64,000 nt of DNA from Auriscalpium vulgare (lineage: Eukaryota > Basidiomycota > Agaricomycetes > Russulales > Auriscalpiaceae), in assembly GCA_019915015.1 (NCBI GenBank), contig JAHBBC010000012.1, forward strand, positions 682,001 through 746,000, written 5' to 3'. Each line of letters begins with the position of its first letter. Position 1 is the first letter of the stretch. The notes beneath the pieces were generated by a model. The model made no database searches and had not been told where the DNA came from. It worked only from the letters and a program-made list of their open reading frames with translations. Both the position numbers and the translations under genes were made by a program. Below are positions 46,326 to 56,239 of this stretch, in pieces.

Positions 46326-46550
46326 TGTAAGGAATAGTGATCTTGATGACTTGCTGTTCACTCAGGATGAACGGAATCCACGTTTATTCGAGTAGAATCG
46401 ATGGATGCCGAAGCTGGAGAGTGGATGTACAAGTAAAGAAGATGCCTTCCCATAAAGGGAAGGCGCGCTACTACGCTTCGACATCCTAACAACGACAAAC
46501 AACCCCGGTACCTTGGTGCGCGTGCGTGTATCACATACGCCCGCGTTACA
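46326..46550 (-). repeat. 3' LTR of the chromovirus
   Basis: Bounded TG...CA on both strands; 225 bases with no difference from 56015-56239 by eye. It contains the short palindrome-like CTTCCCATAAAGGGAAG near 46446. Confidence 0.95.
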
Positions 46551-46561
46551 CCCTCCCCCAC
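46551..46561 (-). other. Polypurine tract of the chromovirus
   Basis: On the minus strand GTGGGGGAGGG abuts the TGTAAC start of the 3' LTR, the normal position for the plus-strand DNA primer. Confidence 0.8.
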
Positions 46562-46585
46562 TGGACCGAACCACGGTCCACTATA

Positions 46586-48814
46586 TTATTCTGTCGCGTC
46601 CATGGGAGTCGCTGAGCGAGATGCTGGGAGCGGCTGCGATGCGGGATCCACGGCCGAGTCGGAAGTCGAGATGTTATTCACATCTGTCCCCTGCACGACG
46701 TCAGCGGGAGATACAGCGGTGCTAGCCAGCGTAGACGAGTTTATACTGTTACTCACAGCATAAAGATCGTCTGCCCAGGAGGCTGCCTCAACGGGAAGGG
46801 GACCAGCGGCTTCACTGGTAAGCGGCACGAATTGTGGCGTGGGCGGAACGTAGTGACTGGGGAAGTCGGGCGATAATGAGCCGACGTGCGGGGGCAGCGG
46901 CGGTCCTTCGGGGGTCTGTGCGCGTGTGACGCCATTCGTCGTGCGAAGGTCCAGTGACATGTTCGGGTATAAGTTGCGATGGGGGCCCGCAGACGGGGCA
47001 GTCGCGTGAGTCGGGGGATACAGCGTGCCCATCTCAGCGAGAGTAGGGGACGATTCCCACTCAGCTGTAGACAGCAGTGGGCGGCCTTCGATGATGTTTC
47101 GACGGCCGGCCGCATACTCCTCAAGCTCAGTGATCGACAGTGAGCGAGGGTGGTAGCCGTGGTTGGCGAAGTGCCGCGCGACATCTTCCAGAGACAGATT
47201 GCGGGTGTCGCCCTCGAACGGGCGCGCCTCTGGGATGGATCCGATCACCGCGATGCGTCGTGCGGTCAAAATGCGGCCGTATAGTCCGCGAATCGAGAAT
47301 AGTTGTGTGGTGCGGGACACCCAATGCCCGCGACTAGATCGTTGGATCTGTCCGCGACCTTGGGGCCCGTTCTGGCGCATCTCCACGTGTCGCAGCATCA
47401 TACGCCGTACTGGGGTGCCACCCAGCGGTCCCCCGCCCGGATGCAGAGGTACGCCCGCGGGGCACCGTGACGGGTTGTCGCGGTAATACTCTAGCCACTC
47501 CTCAACGGGGTGATTGTATTCCGGGGCCGGTTGGCGTGGAGGCGCTGGAGCTTGAGCAGCGGCTGGGCTGTGAGGCGGCGCGTCGTCGGTGCTAGTGACT
47601 GCTCGACGCTTGCCGTGCGCTACCGTGGTCCGCTCGTTTGGTAGCTCGGGTTTGTTCTCCCGACTTGTGCGCTCGGGACGACGACGACTGTTGCGTGAGT
47701 TACGGTCGCTCGAGCTCGAGTCGGGTCCTCCCCCTTTAGGAACGGGCGCGGGGATCGGAGGGGTGGATGAGGGTACATGGGTGGCCATTAACGTGTTACG
47801 GCGTGTCCCCCATTGCTGGACCATAAATCGCATCACTGGGGTACGATCGGCGACGGCGAGATCGCTGGCAGAGAGAGCTAGTGCGCGGATGCGGGCGGCG
47901 GCGTGCTCGTCCGTTGTGGCCCGCGCAAAGGCCATCGACACATCTTCATGCGTGATCGGCACCCAGCGCGCCCATTGCGAGCCATGAATATTGCCCCAGT
48001 GCGATGAAGTCCAGCTGGGCGTCGCTGCGCGACTGGAGCGTTCCGACGTAGGGCCCGGCCGCCGAGTGCTCGCAGATGTGGGAGTCGGGGACGTACGACG
48101 GCGTTTCCTGTTAGCAGGCTTCGGTGATCGTCGGCGCTGGGAACCCACAGACGATGATGCGGCCGATGGCGGGCGGGTGGGAGGTTGCGACAGCGCGCGG
48201 GCGAGTGCCTGCGTCGCGTTCGCATGATCGAGGACGAGGGCCGCGTGCTCTAATCTGATCGTCTCCAGTTGCGCCTGCAGATCGACGATCTTTTCTTGAG
48301 CGGCGGCTTCCGATTGACGCGCAACATTGCGCTGCCGGATGAGACGATGAACGTTCTCCTCCGCGCGTCGCCGGACGTCTTCGGATGTGGCAATGCGTCC
48401 AGCGGATAGCGCGAGTCCGCGAGCCACTCCGGAGTCGAACTGGGACCGTTGGTGGATACGGAACTGTTCTTGAACGTGCGCCCACGATGGGTGCGACGGG
48501 TCCTGGTGATTCAGGAACGCAGTACAGACGGCACACGCGCGTGAGTGTACGGGTATCCTGAGCAGAGCATGGAGCATCCAGTGATCATCACCCTCGTTGA
48601 GAAGGCGATCGATCTCCGCGGACGTCGTAGGATTGGGTACCGAATGCCCAGAGTCGGTGGGGCCCACGATGGGCAGGGGGGTAACAGGTGGCTCGAGGGC
48701 CGTGTCCACAATGGGCTCTGTGTCCTCGGAGTCAACGATCATGCGCACAGGCGCGATGTCGGGCGCCGCTTGATCAGCGGGCGGGTCGTCTCCTGGTGGT
48801 TCAGGAGGCAGCAT
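46586..48814 (-). CDS. Extra ORF of the chromovirus, unknown function
   Basis: An intact frame of 742 codons starts 161 bases after the pol stop codon, in the place where env lies in retroviruses. No signal peptide or membrane segment is visible, so it is not env-like. The N-terminal third has a cysteine pair in RACAVCTAFLNH and a long coiled coil (RRRAEENVHRLIRQRNVARQ onward, about residues 170-235). A basic Ser/Pro/Arg-rich region with RKRRR, a possible nuclear signal, comes next. Globular segments then include WARWVPITHEDVSMAFA, FMVQQWGTRRNTLM, EWLEYYRDNPSRCPAGVPLH and RMMLRHVEMRQNGPQGRGQI. The tail is Ser/Pro/Thr-rich. Expression would need a subgenomic or spliced RNA or re-initiation. 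Confidence 0.75.
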   Translation of the reverse strand: MLPPEPPGDDPPADQAAPDIAPVRMIVDSEDTEPIVDTALEPPVTPLPIVGPTDSGHSVPNPTTSAEIDRLLNEGDDHWMLHALLRIPVHSRACAVCTAFLNHQDPSHPSWAHVQEQFRIHQRSQFDSGVARGLALSAGRIATSEDVRRRAEENVHRLIRQRNVARQSEAAAQEKIVDLQAQLETIRLEHAALVLDHANATQALARALSQPPTRPPSAASSSVGSQRRRSPKPANRKRRRTSPTPTSASTRRPGPTSERSSRAATPSWTSSHWGNIHGSQWARWVPITHEDVSMAFARATTDEHAAARIRALALSASDLAVADRTPVMRFMVQQWGTRRNTLMATHVPSSTPPIPAPVPKGGGPDSSSSDRNSRNSRRRPERTSRENKPELPNERTTVAHGKRRAVTSTDDAPPHSPAAAQAPAPPRQPAPEYNHPVEEWLEYYRDNPSRCPAGVPLHPGGGPLGGTPVRRMMLRHVEMRQNGPQGRGQIQRSSRGHWVSRTTQLFSIRGLYGRILTARRIAVIGSIPEARPFEGDTRNLSLEDVARHFANHGYHPRSLSITELEEYAAGRRNIIEGRPLLSTAEWESSPTLAEMGTLYPPTHATAPSAGPHRNLYPNMSLDLRTTNGVTRAQTPEGPPLPPHVGSLSPDFPSHYVPPTPQFVPLTSEAAGPLPVEAASWADDLYAVSNSINSSTLASTAVSPADVVQGTDVNNISTSDSAVDPASQPLPASRSATPMDATE

Positions 48815-48975
48815 AGCAGGGAAAAGACGGGGGGAAATAATTAATCACTGGAGACATACGTTCAGAATATTTATCGAGGGCAAAGAGGTGTGCAGGGTCG
48901 TCTGTAGCCGAGCGGACTGTCGGAGAAAGTCTAAATCAGATCTTCCTCCGGCATCTTAGATGAGATATCCGGGGA

Positions 48976-51900
48976 TCAACGGCGGCGCGGCGCGGGCCGA
49001 GCCGCGGCGGTCCGGGGGCGCGGTAGTTCCCGCCAGTCCTCGACTCCCGCGAGTTGCAGGTAGGCGTCAAGCGCGGCCAACTCATCTACGTTGCGCAGTG
49101 GTTCCCAGGTATAGTCTCCCATGGCCCACCGCACTTGGAATTCGACGTTCCGGCCTTTCCACTGGTGTGCGACGATCGCCTCTACCACCCATTCCTCGTC
49201 CTGATCCGGCTCCCCAAAGTCATACGCGGTCATGGCCTCGCGATTGGGGAATAGGGCATCGTCATTGGGCTCGTGGGGTCGTAGCAGTGACACATGGAAT
49301 ACCGGGTGTATACGACGGCGTCGTAGTGCCTCAGGTAAGTCCAATTTGTAACTAGAGCTGCTGGGATGCGCCTCGATAACCGAGTAGGGCCCGACGTATT
49401 TGGGCAACAGTTTGCTCGCGCGACCTTTGGGTAGCCGCAGGTTCGCGGTGCTGAGGTAGACTTTGTCTCCCACAGCAATGGCGGATTCTGCACGGCGTCT
49501 CTGGTTGGCATGGTACGTCTGCCGCACTCTGCTTTCGATTATCGCGTCGTGGGCTTGCGACAGATTTTCCACTGCGGCGCGCGCAAATTGGCGCACGCCT
49601 TCAAACGTGCTAGTGGGCCGCAATTCGGTGACCATTGAAGGCATATAACCGTAATTGAGCTCGAAAGGTGCGTATCCAGAACTGGAGCTTATGCTGGAAT
49701 TTATTGCGAATTCAACCAGTGGGATTTTGGACACCCAGTCACTCTGATCGGGTTTCACAAGTCCTCGTAATATCTGGGCAATGGTGCGTATTGCTCGTTC
49801 TGAGGCCCCGTCCGTCTGCGGGTGGAACGCAGTGGACATTAGTAGTTTCGTTCCCACTAAGCGGTGTAGTTCTTTCCAGAAGAGCGCAGTGAACTTGGAG
49901 TCGCGATCTGACACAATGGATTGTGGTATCCCGTGCAGTCGCACGATCTCGCGGAAATATAGCTGGGCTAGCTCCGTGGTACGTGTCGTGGTCACGATTG
50001 GAATCAAGTGTACCATGGAGGTGAGTCGGCAAATGACGATCCACAGGTAGTTCGACCCTTCGCTCTCTGGGAATGGGCCAGCGAAGTCCATTCCGATAGA
50101 GTCCCATGGTCTCGTGGGTATCGGCATGGGATGTAGTAATCCCTGTGGCGGTAAGTTACTCGTTTTCGTGGTCTGACAGGTCCCACAGGTAGCGCAGAAT
50201 TTTTCGATATCTCGACCAATCTTTGGCCACCAATACCATCTTCGTGCGTAATCTGCAGTCTTTTGGAATCCGAGGTGGCCGACTATCGAGTGGGCCGCGT
50301 CTATGATGATCTCACGCAGTCGTCGGCCGGCGAGTTCCATCTCGGGGATGCATAGCACTTGCCCACCTGCTCTGGATTCCACCCACACTAACCCGTCTGA
50401 CACTTCAAATGCAGGAAAGTGTTCTGGGTGCTCGAGTATTCGCGCCAAGAACCCGTCGGCTCGAGCTCCCTTACGGACTGCGGGTACCCATTCGTCTGTC
50501 TGTTGCACTTTCTCTGGGAGCGATGGGATCGTTTCGAGCACTTGTGCTATTGACACGTCCTGCTCGCTACCGCTAGAGGCGCTTGCTTTATCCGCCGGCG
50601 ACATCGCGGGCGCTGCCTGGGCTAGGACCTCGGCCTCATGGTCACGGGGTAACTTTGCTTCCGATATCTGTCGTTCCCGCAACGTCCTAATTGCCTGTAC
50701 TCGAATTTCTAGCATCCGGTCAGGCGATAGGTCCTCCCCCTCAGGATCAAGCACAGAGTCAACATTGACGATTTCGGCCGAGGGGTCATCGAGCGACTCG
50801 TAATACCGGGAAAAACAGTCGGCGACCCGGTTCAATTTCCCTTCGACGTAGGTGACCGTCATATCAAACTTGGATAGAAACTCAAACCAGCGGACTTGGC
50901 GAGGCGATAGATTACGCTGGCTATTAAAGAACTCTAGCGCTTTATGGTCGGTGACCACTGTGAACTTGCGCCCGATTAACTTATCAGACCACTTATTCAG
51001 GGCTTCTAAGATGGCGATGGTCTCTTGTTCGAACGTACGGTAATTCCGCTGTGCGCTCGAGAATTTTTTTGACATGAATCCGGCCGGTCGGCACGTATTC
51101 CATTCCAGTCCTTGCCCGTACACCGCGCCAACTCCGTACGTGGAGGCATCACATATGACCCATATAGTGACGCCGGATCTGGGATCAATGGGGCGCAGGA
51201 TGGGCGTGCGGCATGCGAGGGCCTTAATCATTTCGAAGCAACGTTCATGCAGTGGTCCCCAGATAAATGGCCGGCCATTTGAGGTAAGTCCAGCCAGTGG
51301 AGTCGTATACGCGCTGACATCAGGCATAAACTGGGCCAGGTACTGAACCAGACCGAGGAACCTCTGCACTTCCTGGTAATTGCGCGGCCGAGGCCAATGA
51401 CGGACACGGGCCATCTTATCCGTGTCGGCGTGAATACCCTTGTCATCAACTACGTGCCCTAGGCAATCTAGGCGTGTCGAATACAGGTCACACTTGTCAC
51501 GGCTGAGAAAGAGATGGTTCGCGCGCAAGCGGTCAAACACCATATTCAGGTGTCGTTCATGCTCCTCCGTTGTGTCCGAGTATATGAAAATATCGTCCAG
51601 GTATACGTGGATGAATAGTCCGATGCAGTCCTGGAATATCACCGTCATCAAGCGCTGGAATGTAGCGGGCGCATTGCAGTCGCCCTGCTGCATGACCAGA
51701 CTGACGAACGTGCCATACACCGTGGCGAAAGCTGTTTTCCATACGTCAGCCGATTCCACACGAATTTGCTCATAGGCATCACTCATGTCGATCTTTGACC
51801 GGAATTTAGCGCGGGCCACATCCATTCGGATTTGGTCCTGATCTGGGAAAGGAGTGACATCCTTATAGGTATTGTCATTGCGCTTTCGTGCGTCGACCAC

Positions 51901-52278
51901 AGTGCGTAATTTTCCTGATTTTTTCGGAATACACAGGAGTGGGGCTGCCTCAGGCGCCACCTGTCGCTTCCACCACCCTGCGTCCACATAACGCTGTAGC
52001 TTTTCCGCAAGTTGGGGTTTCAATGCGTCCGGACATCGAGGGAGATGGTAACGTATTTTTAACGATTCGTCTATTAACGAAATATGATGATTAACTGCCC
52101 GCATGGGTGGAAGCTCGAGTGGTACCGGACACATGATATCCGTGGTGCGTGTGTACCAATCCTGTCGCAATTTCGCGACGTGCTCTCTGTTGTCCGGTGG
52201 TTTCGCCGGTGGGCGTGCGCTTGACGTCACGCGGTCAGAGGTGGCAGGCTCCACGCTAGTGGATCCTACCGCGCGCCC
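48976..52278 (-). CDS. Chromovirus Pol: reverse transcriptase, RNase H, integrase, chromodomain
   Basis: About 1100 codons are open from the TGA at 52279-52281 to the stop at 48976, in the same frame as gag. Visible parts in order: the RT fingers (KKSGKLRTVVDARKRN), palm with YLDDIFIYSD, RNase H (VICDASTYGVGAVYGQ, then TVVTDHKALEFF), the integrase zinc finger (HSIVGHLGF...CATCGTCQ), the DDE core (MDFAGPFP, VSDRDSKF, GASERAIRT), and a C-terminal chromodomain (EEWVVEAIVAHQWKGRNVEF, then WEPLRNVDEL). The chromodomain marks the chromovirus branch, which tends to target chromatin marks. There is no ATG at the start of the frame, which fits production as a Gag-Pol readthrough product. Confidence 0.95.
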   Translation of the reverse strand, partial: GRAVGSTSVEPATSDRVTSSARPPAKPPDNREHVAKLRQDWYTRTTDIMCPVPLELPPMRAVNHHISLIDESLKIRYHLPRCPDALKPQLAEKLQRYVDAGWWKRQVAPEAAPLLCIPKKSGKLRTVVDARKRNDNTYKDVTPFPDQDQIRMDVARAKFRSKIDMSDAYEQIRVESADVWKTAFATVYGTFVSLVMQQGDCNAPATFQRLMTVIFQDCIGLFIHVYLDDIFIYSDTTEEHERHLNMVFDRLRANHLFLSRDKCDLYSTRLDCLGHVVDDKGIHADTDKMARVRHWPRPRNYQEVQRFLGLVQYLAQFMPDVSAYTTPLAGLTSNGRPFIWGPLHERCFEMIKALACRTPILRPIDPRSGVTIWVICDASTYGVGAVYGQGLEWNTCRPAGFMSKKFSSAQRNYRTFEQETIAILEALNKWSDKLIGRKFTVVTDHKALEFFNSQRNLSPRQVRWFEFLSKFDMTVTYVEGKLNRVADCFSRYYESLDDPSAEIVNVDSVLDPEGEDLSPDRMLEIRVQAIRTLRERQISEAKLPRDHEAEVLAQAAPAMSPADKASASSGSEQDVSIAQVLETIPSLPEKVQQTDEWVPAVRKGARADGFLARILEHPEHFPAFEVSDGLVWVESRAGGQVLCIPEMELAGRRLREIIIDAAHSIVGHLGFQKTADYARRWYWWPKIGRDIEKFCATCGTCQTTKTSNLPPQGLLHPMPIPTRPWDSIGMDFAGPFPESEGSNYLWIVICRLTSMVHLIPIVTTTRTTELAQLYFREIVRLHGIPQSIVSDRDSKFTALFWKELHRLVGTKLLMSTAFHPQTDGASERAIRTIAQILRGLVKPDQSDWVSKIPLVEFAINSSISSSSGYAPFELNYGYMPSMVTELRPTSTFEGVRQFARAAVENLSQAHDAIIESRVRQTYHANQRRRAESAIAVGDKVYLSTANLRLPKGRASKLLPKYVGPYSVIEAHPSSSSYKLDLPEALRRRRIHPVFHVSLLRPHEPNDDALFPNREAMTAYDFGEPDQDEEWVVEAIVAHQWKGRNVEFQVRWAMGDYTWEPLRNVDELAALDAYLQLAGVEDWRELPRPRTAAARPAPRRR

Positions 52279-55200
52279 TCATTCCGACCGTGTTACCAGG
52301 GCGTTCAATTGCGCGGGCGCACGGTTTGTCGACGTTCGGCCGCGACGCTTCAAGACTGCATGCTCTTCCGCTACTGTGAGTGCTGGAATTTCTACAGCTC
52401 CCACCCGGACAACGTTGTGCGCGAAGTCGAGCACCGTTCGATATTCTTTCAAGAAAGGTGTGCCCAATATGACATCATAGTGCTCAATGTTCACTATATC
52501 TAAAAAGCAGGGAAGTGCCCGTCCACCGATCGTTACTGCCGATCGTGTCCCAAAGTTGACGCGAGAACGGCTGCCTACGCACCCGAGCTGTAACGTCATG
52601 GGCTCTTTTAACTGGAATATGTCCAATTTTGCCACATGCGCCGCTTCGTGACTGATGCCATTTGTAGTGCTCCCGCTATCGAATAGCACGTACATGTCTG
52701 CGCTACCAACGCGCAAGTTGGCCGCTAGTACTTGATGCAGGTGCGGGTCGCGCACAGGCTGTTCCTCAGAAGCTGACTGTCGTCTGATGTTGGCCGCGTA
52801 TGCCCACTTGGGTGTAGGTGTCGCCTCGCCCCTGACTGCGCGATTAGCCATTATCTGGAGCTCTGAGATTTCGTCGACGGGTGGTGAGTCAGCCTCGTCG
52901 TCACTAATTTCTACTGAGCGGCTGTCCAGTGCAGTCGGCGCGGACTGGGTTGTGGTAGGCAGGGACCGCACGTCTCCCGCATCACTAATGAACGTATCTT
53001 CCAGTGCGGGTAGGTCGTCGTATGACGCGCTATCCTCGTCGCCCACTGGTACCCTTGACAGTGCGTCCGCACTGTTGACTCGGCGATAGGGTCTATCAGC
53101 GAGGGTGTCGAGCACGCGGAGTGCGAAATCCATGCCCGCTGTTCGGGGGTCGCTTGTTCCGAATTGGCCCATCATGTCGGTCACTGCTCGTTGGGCCATG
53201 CGTATCCCGACGTCAATACCGTTTTGGTATGACTCCTCAATCTCATTCTCATTCGTGCTTACTCGATTAGGGACGACTTCGTACTGAGGCGTCTCCCTTC
53301 CTGGCGTGTTCACCGGTACTACCGTATCGTCAGGGTACGTAATTGGGGCCAGTTGAGCCACCGGTACCTGCGTCTCGGGCCAAGCTCTAGTGCTAGCGTT
53401 CAGCCAATCCTGCTGCGCTGCTGGATCTGGGGGCGAGTAATTGCCCCATTCAACTGGCGGACCTTCTCCCCATCCGCCTGTAGCGTTTGGGTTGTCCAAT
53501 CCTGGCCCCACGGCCTCTGTGCCATTCCACCCATCCTCTGGGGTGGATCCGAGTGGTGAGTGCGATCTGGCTGTGCCGTTGGTGGTGATCTCAATAGGCG
53601 CGGTAGGCGGCGCAACATCCCTGAGTGCATCATCCACCGTTTCGCTCGACGTGCTCCCCTCAGGATCGCTGTCCGTCTGCGGCGTTATCTGCATCGCTGC
53701 TAGTCGCATCGTGGCCAACCGCATGGGTGGTCCTATGTCGTCTTCATCCACATCTGAGTCGTCAACTTCGTAGTCCTCGGCATATTCTTCTGCAGACTCG
53801 TATTGCGCGCCGATGGGGCCGTCACTCTCGTCGGTGCTCTCGACGTCTTGGTCTCGGGTACCGTTTGCCATGCCGTTGCCAGCTACAGTATCTTCCGCTA
53901 CCACTGGGTCGGATTCTGACAGTGGGCCCTCCCCTTCTGGGTTATCGACTACGCGGGCTGCGAATACTCGTGGTTGTCCAGACTTAGGGCATTCTGCATC
54001 GCTGGCGTAATGCCCAATGCCTCCACAGGCGAAGCAGGTCACGGTCTTTCGATCCGGTTTAGGCCGTGGGGTGGAACGGTCGCGGCCACGATTCGCGGGG
54101 TGATTTCCACGCTCGCGGGTCGTGGGGGGCGTATCTCTGCCCGTACTATCCTTGTTCTCGCCCCTCGCAGGCCGGTTGTTCGTCGGGCGCGGCGAAGTAG
54201 AGTTCTTGCGCGCGCCATGCGGTTCAATGTCTAACGTTCGTGGACCTCGCAGACTTGCGGGCAAGCTCGTCAGCGCTACCGTACTAGTGCGCCCGGCGCT
54301 CTCTAGTACTTGACGATACGCGCGAGTGCCTGCTTCAGCTTCAAGAGCAGCCGTGAGTATCTCTGTCATCGTCCCTTCCTCCGCTACGATGCCCTTATGT
54401 TTGTACAGTATTTCCACGATATCGGTGGGCAACCCACTAATGAACAGTTTGCGGAATGTGTAATCATTAGGCAATTCGACGAGGCGGGTCGAGCGGGTCC
54501 GCAATTCGTTGTAGAAATCGGCCACACCACCCTTTCGGGAGAATCGAGTGGCCATGAAATGTTCCAGAGCGGTCTGATCACTCCGGCCAACCACGAACCG
54601 ATGGAACAATGCCAGTATAGCGTCGAGAAACGTCCAGTCAAGCTGGGTTCGAGAAGGTGATTCGATCTCGTCGTTATACCATTTTTCGGCTCGTCCACTA
54701 AGACACTGTCCTAGTACGTCCAGTCTAAGAGCATCGTAGTCGGGTCCGACGGCTTGGCTGAGACGCAGCCATCTAAGCAAAGCGCCTAGCCATACCTCGA
54801 ACGTAATGAGGTCATCCTTGCCATCGTATGCGCTAGGCATAGTGAATTTGAGTCCCTTTATCTGGAATCCCAAACTCACGGCCTCTCCGACTCTAGATAA
54901 TACCATCTCTTTGATGCGCTCCGCGGGGTCCAGAACCCCGAGGACTCCCGCCTTGGGTATAGTTTGCTGCGGTAAGGGCTTCACCCGTAGCTTCACTGGT
55001 GCCACGCTGTACGGCGACACGCTAGTGTACGGTTCAGCGATACGGATGCGCCGCTCGGGCGACTTATCGAGCTCGCGCTCGAATTTCATTGTCTGGGCGC
55101 GGACGCGCTCGCGCTCCGTGTTGTTGACCTTGTCACCGATCGCGCGCGCTTCAGTTTTACCAACAGGCGTTGTGTTCTGAATCATTTCGGCCATTCGGGC

Positions 55201-55941
55201 ACGATGGTTTTCTAGATTACGACGCCCTTCCGCCGGTGTGCGGTCTCCGAGCCCGAGTTGCGCTCCAGGTACGGCGGCGTCGGGTACGCTCGGCGGCGTC
55301 ACTACAATGCTGACCGGCTCCGCTGCCAGAGATAATTGACTCAAGTCAATATCCTCCTCTTCCTGTTTGATCACACGATCATTCAGCTGTTGCGGGGGGC
55401 CGTACTGATGTATAATCAATTGTATTATGCCGTCTATCTGCGATCTAGCGACAGTGGCAGCCTGCACCGACATCCTGGCTTGCTCTGCCACCACGGACGC
55501 CGTCTCGAGTTGGGAGGCATGCGCGGCGACGTTCATCTGCAGCTCGTCGAGCAAGGTGATGAGACGGGGGTCCATGAGTTGCGTGCTCATGGGCCCAGTG
55601 CCGTCGTGCGGTTCACGGCCCTTGCCCTTGTCGCGACGTGACGTGGCATGTGCGTCGTCGTCCGACTCGTTAAGGGCGTTCTCAATCTCTGTGAGCGACG
55701 TAAGAGCGCTCCCTCCTACACCAGTGTCTTGGTTAGAGAGCGTCGACGGGCCCGGGGACCCCGCTGTCGCATCGAGGTGATTAGGCTCTACCACGACAGT
55801 CGGTTCGCGGGCGCGCGAGTCATCGGGGGGCGTGTCGTTCCGCTCGTTAGAGACGGGGTTGTTCGGTACGCCCACCTGCTTCCCGCCAATGCGTGGGGAG
55901 ACTCGCGGCTCTTTAGGTTCTTTGGTACGACTCGGTGCCAT
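52279..55941 (-). CDS. Chromovirus Gag with protease domain
   Basis: 1220 codons from ATG 55941 to TGA 52279. The N-terminal part is charged and disordered. The capsid-like region (about residues 350-560) includes FEVWLGALLRWLRLS and ALEHFMATRFSRKGGVADFY. A zinc knuckle CFACGGIGHYASDAEC lies near residue 640, with spacing Cx2Cx4Hx6C, two residues longer than the classical knuckle. An acidic linker precedes the retropepsin motif LFDSGSTTNG near residue 1105 and the following ILGTPFL. The start lies 73 bases inside the 5' LTR end. Confidence 0.92.
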   Translation of the reverse strand: MAPSRTKEPKEPRVSPRIGGKQVGVPNNPVSNERNDTPPDDSRAREPTVVVEPNHLDATAGSPGPSTLSNQDTGVGGSALTSLTEIENALNESDDDAHATSRRDKGKGREPHDGTGPMSTQLMDPRLITLLDELQMNVAAHASQLETASVVAEQARMSVQAATVARSQIDGIIQLIIHQYGPPQQLNDRVIKQEEEDIDLSQLSLAAEPVSIVVTPPSVPDAAVPGAQLGLGDRTPAEGRRNLENHRARMAEMIQNTTPVGKTEARAIGDKVNNTERERVRAQTMKFERELDKSPERRIRIAEPYTSVSPYSVAPVKLRVKPLPQQTIPKAGVLGVLDPAERIKEMVLSRVGEAVSLGFQIKGLKFTMPSAYDGKDDLITFEVWLGALLRWLRLSQAVGPDYDALRLDVLGQCLSGRAEKWYNDEIESPSRTQLDWTFLDAILALFHRFVVGRSDQTALEHFMATRFSRKGGVADFYNELRTRSTRLVELPNDYTFRKLFISGLPTDIVEILYKHKGIVAEEGTMTEILTAALEAEAGTRAYRQVLESAGRTSTVALTSLPASLRGPRTLDIEPHGARKNSTSPRPTNNRPARGENKDSTGRDTPPTTRERGNHPANRGRDRSTPRPKPDRKTVTCFACGGIGHYASDAECPKSGQPRVFAARVVDNPEGEGPLSESDPVVAEDTVAGNGMANGTRDQDVESTDESDGPIGAQYESAEEYAEDYEVDDSDVDEDDIGPPMRLATMRLAAMQITPQTDSDPEGSTSSETVDDALRDVAPPTAPIEITTNGTARSHSPLGSTPEDGWNGTEAVGPGLDNPNATGGWGEGPPVEWGNYSPPDPAAQQDWLNASTRAWPETQVPVAQLAPITYPDDTVVPVNTPGRETPQYEVVPNRVSTNENEIEESYQNGIDVGIRMAQRAVTDMMGQFGTSDPRTAGMDFALRVLDTLADRPYRRVNSADALSRVPVGDEDSASYDDLPALEDTFISDAGDVRSLPTTTQSAPTALDSRSVEISDDEADSPPVDEISELQIMANRAVRGEATPTPKWAYAANIRRQSASEEQPVRDPHLHQVLAANLRVGSADMYVLFDSGSTTNGISHEAAHVAKLDIFQLKEPMTLQLGCVGSRSRVNFGTRSAVTIGGRALPCFLDIVNIEHYDVILGTPFLKEYRTVLDFAHNVVRVGAVEIPALTVAEEHAVLKRRGRTSTNRAPAQLNALVTRSE

Positions 55942-56014
55942 CGTAGTAATCTAGATAGCAGTCGTCAGTGTCAATGGTGATTTTCGATAAACGTACTTGT
56001 GGCGTTCAAAAAAC

Positions 56015-56239
56015 TGTAAGGAATAGTGATCTTGATGACTTGCTGTTCACTCAGGATGAACGGAATCCACGTTTATTCGAGTAGAATCGATGGATGCCGA
56101 AGCTGGAGAGTGGATGTACAAGTAAAGAAGATGCCTTCCCATAAAGGGAAGGCGCGCTACTACGCTTCGACATCCTAACAACGACAAACAACCCCGGTAC
56201 CTTGGTGCGCGTGCGTGTATCACATACGCCCGCGTTACA
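56015..56239 (-). repeat. 5' LTR of the chromovirus
   Basis: Identical to 46326-46550 over 225 bases. On the element strand it starts TGTAACGCGGGCG and ends CCTTACA, followed by GTTTTTTGAACGCC. Confidence 0.95.

Larger units (their letters stand above)
46326..56239 (-). mobile_element. Complete Ty3/gypsy chromovirus with an extra 3' ORF
   Basis: The 9914-bp element lies on the minus strand. It has two identical 225-bp LTRs, a CTCAC target duplication, gag, protease, reverse transcriptase, RNase H, integrase with a C-terminal chromodomain, and a 742-codon extra ORF between pol and the 3' LTR. The purine tract GTGGGGGAGGG directly precedes the 3' LTR. No TGG-type primer site follows the 5' LTR. 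Identical LTRs point to a very recent insertion, and all frames are open except for one TGA between gag and pol. It sits inside the coding region of gene B. Confidence 0.95.

Noticed and set aside
46586..48814. The extra chromovirus ORF as an env gene
   Set aside because: It has the right position, but no signal peptide, no membrane segment and no glycoprotein-like features can be seen.
52279..52281. Reassigned genetic code or selenocysteine at the gag TGA
   Set aside because: TGA serves as a normal stop in other genes here (e.g. SPF27, the thioesterase and eS27), and no selenocysteine element is expected in these fungi.
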